Shown: in pieces, positions 30,672-33,984 of the stretch
How positions within the stretch are numbered: position 1 is the stretch's first letter
Layout: each line of letters begins with the position of its first letter
NCBI GenBank assembly: GCA_029218505.1
Contig: JAQXRL010000095.1
Span: forward strand, 1 to 33,984
DNA from: Eubacteriales bacterium
GTDB taxonomy: Bacteria > Bacillota > Clostridia > Christensenellales > Aristaeellaceae
Reading direction: 5' to 3'
Length of the DNA stretch: 33,984 nucleotides
The notes under the pieces: model-generated
Told to the model about the DNA's origin: nothing
The model's database searches: none
Seen by the model: the letters and a program-made list of their open reading frames with translations, nothing else
Position numbers and translations under genes: made by a program

Positions 30672-32006
30672 ATGGCATCCTTGCGAATCTATCCGAAATC
30701 CGTGCATGGCAACGTTTCCATGGCACGAGACGAAAGCGGTCGGGACGTTTTGTTGGCGGCGGGGGAAATCCGGCCCCTGGATCACGAGGCGGCGGCGTTT
30801 TTGCGGGAAAAATTCCCCTTTACCGCGCCGGTTCCGGTTCTGAGCAGACCGCGCACCATCGGCGTCGGCGACCGGCTTGGAATCGCCACGCCGGGACACA
30901 TCCGTGTCTTTGAGGAATATGACGCCACGCCCGTTCTGGCCCAGCAATCCATTCGGGAATTGAACCTCACCGGACGCACATACGCAGACGTATTGGACAG
31001 CGTCACCTTCGCGGTGTTTCGCGAGGATTTTCAGCGGGGATTTGGCGCGGACGGCGATCATCTGAAGCGATTTGAGGATGTGGAATCCGCCCTGAAGCTG
31101 GGCTACACCATGATCACGCTGGACTGTTCCGAACACATTCACACCGGCGACGCTTTGGCGGAAATCCCCCAGGAGCTCCGCGACCGATACCTGGGCAAAC
31201 AATTTGACATTGGCGAAGGCATCTCGCTGCGCTTTGAGGAATCCGATTTGGCAAAAATTTTGCACATTTACGGGGAAGCCATTGATTTTGCCGCCGCCGT
31301 CTGGAAGGAATTTTACGAAAAACGCCGGGCCAAGGCGGATTTTGAGATTTCCATCGACGAAACCGCCACGCCCACCACGCCCTTGCAGCACTTCTTCGCG
31401 GCCAACGAGCTGACCCTGCGGGGTGTTCGCATGGCCACCATGGCTCCGCGCTTTTGCGGCGAATTCCAGAAGGGCATCGACTACATCGGCAACCTTTCCC
31501 AATTCGATGAAGAGATGCGAATACACGCCGCCATTGCCCGGCATTTTGGATACAAGCTGTCCATCCATTCCGGATCCGACAAATTTCGCGTATTTCCCGC
31601 CATTGGCCGCCACACGCAAGGCGTGTTCCACGTCAAAACCGCCGGCACCAACTGGCTGGAAGCCATGCGCATCGTGGCCGAGCACGATCCCGCGCTCTAT
31701 CGTGAAATTCATACATACGCGCTTTCCGCGTTCCCGGAAGCCACAAAGTATTACCACGTCACCACCAACCTTGCGCAAATTCCCGACGTCAACGCCATGG
31801 GCGACGCCGCGTTGCCGGAACTGTTCGACATGAACGACGCCCGCCAGCTGATTCACATCACCTATGGCCTGATTTTGAACCACGGAGACTTCCGAACCCG
31901 CCTGTACCGGCTGTGGGATGAGCGTTCCGAGGAATACGCTCAGGCGCTTCAGCGCCACATTGGCCGGCATCTGTCCACCCTGGGCGTGCCGAAACGCAGC
32001 GAATAA
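30672..32006 (+). CDS. uxaE: Tagaturonate/fructuronate epimerase (UxaE family)
   Basis: A 444-residue protein that matches by eye the UxaE family of Thermotoga and gut Firmicutes, which interconverts D-tagaturonate and D-fructuronate in hexuronate catabolism. Seen: GVGDRLGIATPGHI at 64-77, GDHLKRFEDVESAL near 128-141, ITLDCSEHI at 148-156, and KLSIHSGSDKF at 295-305, the family's conserved His/Asp metal-binding candidates. This enzyme lets galacturonate enter the glucuronate branch. The GGGGGAAA site precedes the ATG at 30672. A KDG-kinase-like gene follows 29 bases after it, supporting a sugar-acid pathway. The uxuA/uxuB genes are not in the window. Confidence 0.85.
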   Translation: MASLRIYPKSVHGNVSMARDESGRDVLLAAGEIRPLDHEAAAFLREKFPFTAPVPVLSRPRTIGVGDRLGIATPGHIRVFEEYDATPVLAQQSIRELNLTGRTYADVLDSVTFAVFREDFQRGFGADGDHLKRFEDVESALKLGYTMITLDCSEHIHTGDALAEIPQELRDRYLGKQFDIGEGISLRFEESDLAKILHIYGEAIDFAAAVWKEFYEKRRAKADFEISIDETATPTTPLQHFFAANELTLRGVRMATMAPRFCGEFQKGIDYIGNLSQFDEEMRIHAAIARHFGYKLSIHSGSDKFRVFPAIGRHTQGVFHVKTAGTNWLEAMRIVAEHDPALYREIHTYALSAFPEATKYYHVTTNLAQIPDVNAMGDAALPELFDMNDARQLIHITYGLILNHGDFRTRLYRLWDERSEEYAQALQRHIGRHLSTLGVPKRSE

Positions 32007-32035
32007 AATTCATATATATAATAGGAGGAGATTTC

Positions 32036-33091
32036 ATGAAGTACGATCTGATCACCGCAACCAGCATGGGCGTGCGCATTACGCCCATGTTCCGTCAGCC
32101 CGTAGGCATCGGCAACACATACACCATGCAGGCCACCAGCGCCGAAAGCAACGTGCTGAATGTGGCGGCTTCTTTGGGAATGAACACCAAGGTGCTCACC
32201 GCGTTTGTGGAAGGCAGCCCCATTGCCGCGTTCATCAAAGGCGAATTGCGCCGCCGCAACATCGGTTACGAAGGCCCCGAAGTCAAGCAAGGCGGCCCCT
32301 GGGGATATCGCCATCAATTCAACATTGCGGATTCCGGATTCGGCATGCGCGGCCCCAGGGTGCACAATGACCGCGCCGGCGAGGTTGGCCGCACGCTGAA
32401 GGCCCAGGACTTTGATTTGGAGAAGATCTTTGCCCAGGAAGGCGCCCGCATGATGCATATTTCCGGACTGTTCGCGGCGCTGTCCCCGGAAACCGGCAAG
32501 CTGTGTCTGAAACTGAGCGAATACGCCAAGCAGCACGGCACCAGGATTTCCTTTGACCTGAACTATCGCGCATCCTTCTGGGAGGGCCGGGAAGCCGAAC
32601 TGCGGGATATTTTCTCCCAGATTGCCGCCCGCGCGGACGTGCTCATTGGCAACGAAGAGGACTTCCAGCTGGCCTTAGGCATTCAAGGACCCGAAGCCGG
32701 CGGCAAGGACCTGTCTTCCAAAATCGAATCCTTCAAGGAAATGATCGGCCGGGTAAAGGCCGTGTATCCGGGCGCGTCCACCTATGCCACCACCTTGCGC
32801 CAGGTCATCAGCGCCAACACCCACATGTGGGGCGCAATTATGCTCCATGGCGACGAATGGTATGTGGAACAGCCCCGGGAAATCAACGTATTTGACCGCA
32901 TCGGCGGCGGAGACGGCTTCGTGGCCGGCATGCTGTACGGCATTCTCAAGGGCTGGGAGCCGGAAAAATGGATTCGCTTCGGTTGGGCCACCGGCGCAAT
33001 GGCGGTCACCATGGCGGAAGACTATGCCACGCCCGCAGACGAGGAGCAGGTGTGGTCCGTATGGAAGGGCAACGCCCGGGTAAAACGATAA
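32036..33091 (+). CDS. kdgK: PfkB-family sugar-acid kinase, 2-keto-3-deoxygluconate kinase-like
   Basis: A 351-residue ribokinase-fold kinase. Seen: ESNVLNVAASLGMNTKVLTAF near the N-terminus (sugar-binding), FDLNYRASFW near residue 180 (the D-x-N-x-R motif of KDG kinases), LIGNEEDFQLALG, and the C-terminal signature DRIGGGDGFVAG at 287-298 with catalytic Asp293. It should phosphorylate 2-keto-3-deoxygluconate to KDPG, the last step before aldolase cleavage. AGGAGGAG precedes the ATG. It follows uxaE by 29 bases and precedes gnd by 22, so the three genes form one operon. Other hexose or 5-keto-acid kinases of the family are possible. Confidence 0.87.
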   Translation: MKYDLITATSMGVRITPMFRQPVGIGNTYTMQATSAESNVLNVAASLGMNTKVLTAFVEGSPIAAFIKGELRRRNIGYEGPEVKQGGPWGYRHQFNIADSGFGMRGPRVHNDRAGEVGRTLKAQDFDLEKIFAQEGARMMHISGLFAALSPETGKLCLKLSEYAKQHGTRISFDLNYRASFWEGREAELRDIFSQIAARADVLIGNEEDFQLALGIQGPEAGGKDLSSKIESFKEMIGRVKAVYPGASTYATTLRQVISANTHMWGAIMLHGDEWYVEQPREINVFDRIGGGDGFVAGMLYGILKGWEPEKWIRFGWATGAMAVTMAEDYATPADEEQVWSVWKGNARVKR

Positions 33092-33113
33092 AAAAATCAG
33101 GAGGAACAGCAGG

Positions 33114-33984
33114 ATGAAAAAAGCAGATATCGGCCTGATCGGCCTGGCTGTAATGGGGGAAAACCTGGCGCTGAACATGGAATCCAAGGGCTTTACCGTG
33201 GCGGTATTCAACAGAACCACCAGCCGCGTTACCGAATTCATCGAAGGCCGCGCCAAGGGCAAGCATTTCATCGGCACATATTCCATTCAGGAATTGGCGG
33301 ACAATTTGGAAAAGCCTCGCAAGGTCATGATGATGGTCAAGGCCGGCGCGCCGGTGGACGCCTTGATCGAACAACTGCTCGCCGTACTGGAGCCGGGCGA
33401 CATTATCATCGACGGCGGCAATTCCCACTTCCCGGACACCATTCGCCGCACCGAATACGTGGAAAGCAAGGGCTTGCGTTACATCGGCACCGGCGTTTCC
33501 GGCGGCGAGGAAGGCGCGCTCCATGGTCCCAGCATGATGCCCGGCGGTTCCCCCGAAGCATGGCCTTATGTTAAGCCCATCTTTCAATCCATCTGCGCCC
33601 ACGTCAACGGCGAACCTTGCTGCGATTGGGTGGGCGAAGGCGGCGCGGGCCACTTCGTGAAAATGGTGCACAACGGCATCGAGTACGGCGACATGCAGCT
33701 GATTTGCGAAGCATACCAGCTCATGCGCGATGTGCTGCATATGACGCCCGACGAGATGAGCCGCGTGTTCGCCGATTGGAACCAGGGCGAATTGGACAGC
33801 TACCTCATCGACATCACCACCCAGATTCTCGCCCGCAAGGACGAGGACGGCGCGCCCCTGGTAGACAAAATTCTGGATACCGCCGGTCAAAAGGGCACCG
33901 GAAAATGGACCGCAATCGCCGCTTTGGACGAAGGCGTTCCCCTTACGCTCATCGGCGAAGCCGTGTTCGCCCGCTGCCTGTCCG
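33114..33984 (+). CDS. gnd: 6-phosphogluconate dehydrogenase (decarboxylating), partial at right edge
   Basis: The first 290 codons of 6-phosphogluconate dehydrogenase, which makes ribulose 5-phosphate, CO2 and NADPH. Seen: dinucleotide loop GLAVMGENLALNM at 10-22, NRTTSR at 33-38 (Arg after the second strand, favours NADP), IIDGGNSHFPDT near 102, GVSGGEEGALHGPSMMPGG near 124-142 (family signature), and GHFVKMVHNGIEYGDMQL, with the catalytic Lys and substrate-binding residues, near 182-199. AGGAGGAACAGC precedes the ATG. The frame is open to the window end, so the C-terminal half is missing here. Third gene of the uxaE-kdgK-gnd operon. Confidence 0.97.
   Translation, partial: MKKADIGLIGLAVMGENLALNMESKGFTVAVFNRTTSRVTEFIEGRAKGKHFIGTYSIQELADNLEKPRKVMMMVKAGAPVDALIEQLLAVLEPGDIIIDGGNSHFPDTIRRTEYVESKGLRYIGTGVSGGEEGALHGPSMMPGGSPEAWPYVKPIFQSICAHVNGEPCCDWVGEGGAGHFVKMVHNGIEYGDMQLICEAYQLMRDVLHMTPDEMSRVFADWNQGELDSYLIDITTQILARKDEDGAPLVDKILDTAGQKGTGKWTAIAALDEGVPLTLIGEAVFARCLS

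Noticed and set aside
29877-31970. Minus-strand open frame of 697 codons
   Set aside because: It lies antisense to uxaE and the transferase gene, has no ribosome site, and its composition reflects the high third-position GC of the real genes.

Overview
The window reads as chromosomal DNA of a low-to-moderate GC, anaerobic, gut-type Firmicute (class Clostridia; a Christensenellales-like lineage is my guess, not shown). The basis is strong GGAGG ribosome sites, near-perfect TTGACA-17-TATAAT promoters, hairpin plus T-run terminators, LplB/LplC-type sugar transporters, a bile-salt-hydrolase-family enzyme, and a Cys-rich, collagen-like protein of the kind found on spores. No tRNA, rRNA, CRISPR array, insertion sequence or phage gene was seen.

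Layout. 1-616 (-) is the start of a collagen-like GXT-repeat protein that runs off the left edge. 993-7350 (-) is a six-gene catabolic operon: two ABC permeases, a solute-binding protein, a BNR/Asp-box sialidase-like protein and two DapA/NanA-family aldolases. Its consensus promoter has a FadR-type operator at the transcription start, and it faces a divergent GntR/FadR regulator (7660-8349). 8758-9732 (-) is a choloylglycine-hydrolase-family enzyme. 10188-11478 (+) holds a small heat-shock protein and a PrsW-like membrane protease. 11882-16687 (-) is a complete branched-chain amino acid-type ABC transporter (livKHMGF order).

17042-20235 (+) is the most unusual part. It encodes a MotA/ExbB-like channel protein with a long cytoplasmic coiled-coil tail, a MotB-like protein with a membrane Asp, a Gln-rich coiled coil and an OmpA-type peptidoglycan-binding domain, and a small single-pass membrane protein. 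The architecture matches ZorA/ZorB of the Zorya anti-phage system, but no ZorC, ZorD or ZorE is present, and mnmA follows directly. A separately transcribed, membrane-anchored coiled-coil protein (21561-23150) comes next.

23368-28356 (+) looks like a polyol or sugar oxidation locus: a short-chain dehydrogenase, a ROK regulator, a small putative secreted peptide and two zinc-dependent medium-chain dehydrogenases. After a pair of duplicated hairpins come glf (-, UDP-galactopyranose mutase) and, divergently, an Sfp-type phosphopantetheinyl transferase, then uxaE, a KDG-kinase-like gene and gnd (cut by the right edge), a hexuronate/gluconate module.

Taken together the genes suggest a host-associated scavenger of sugars, sugar acids and possibly sialic-acid-like keto acids. 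All substrate assignments are inferred from families and neighbours.
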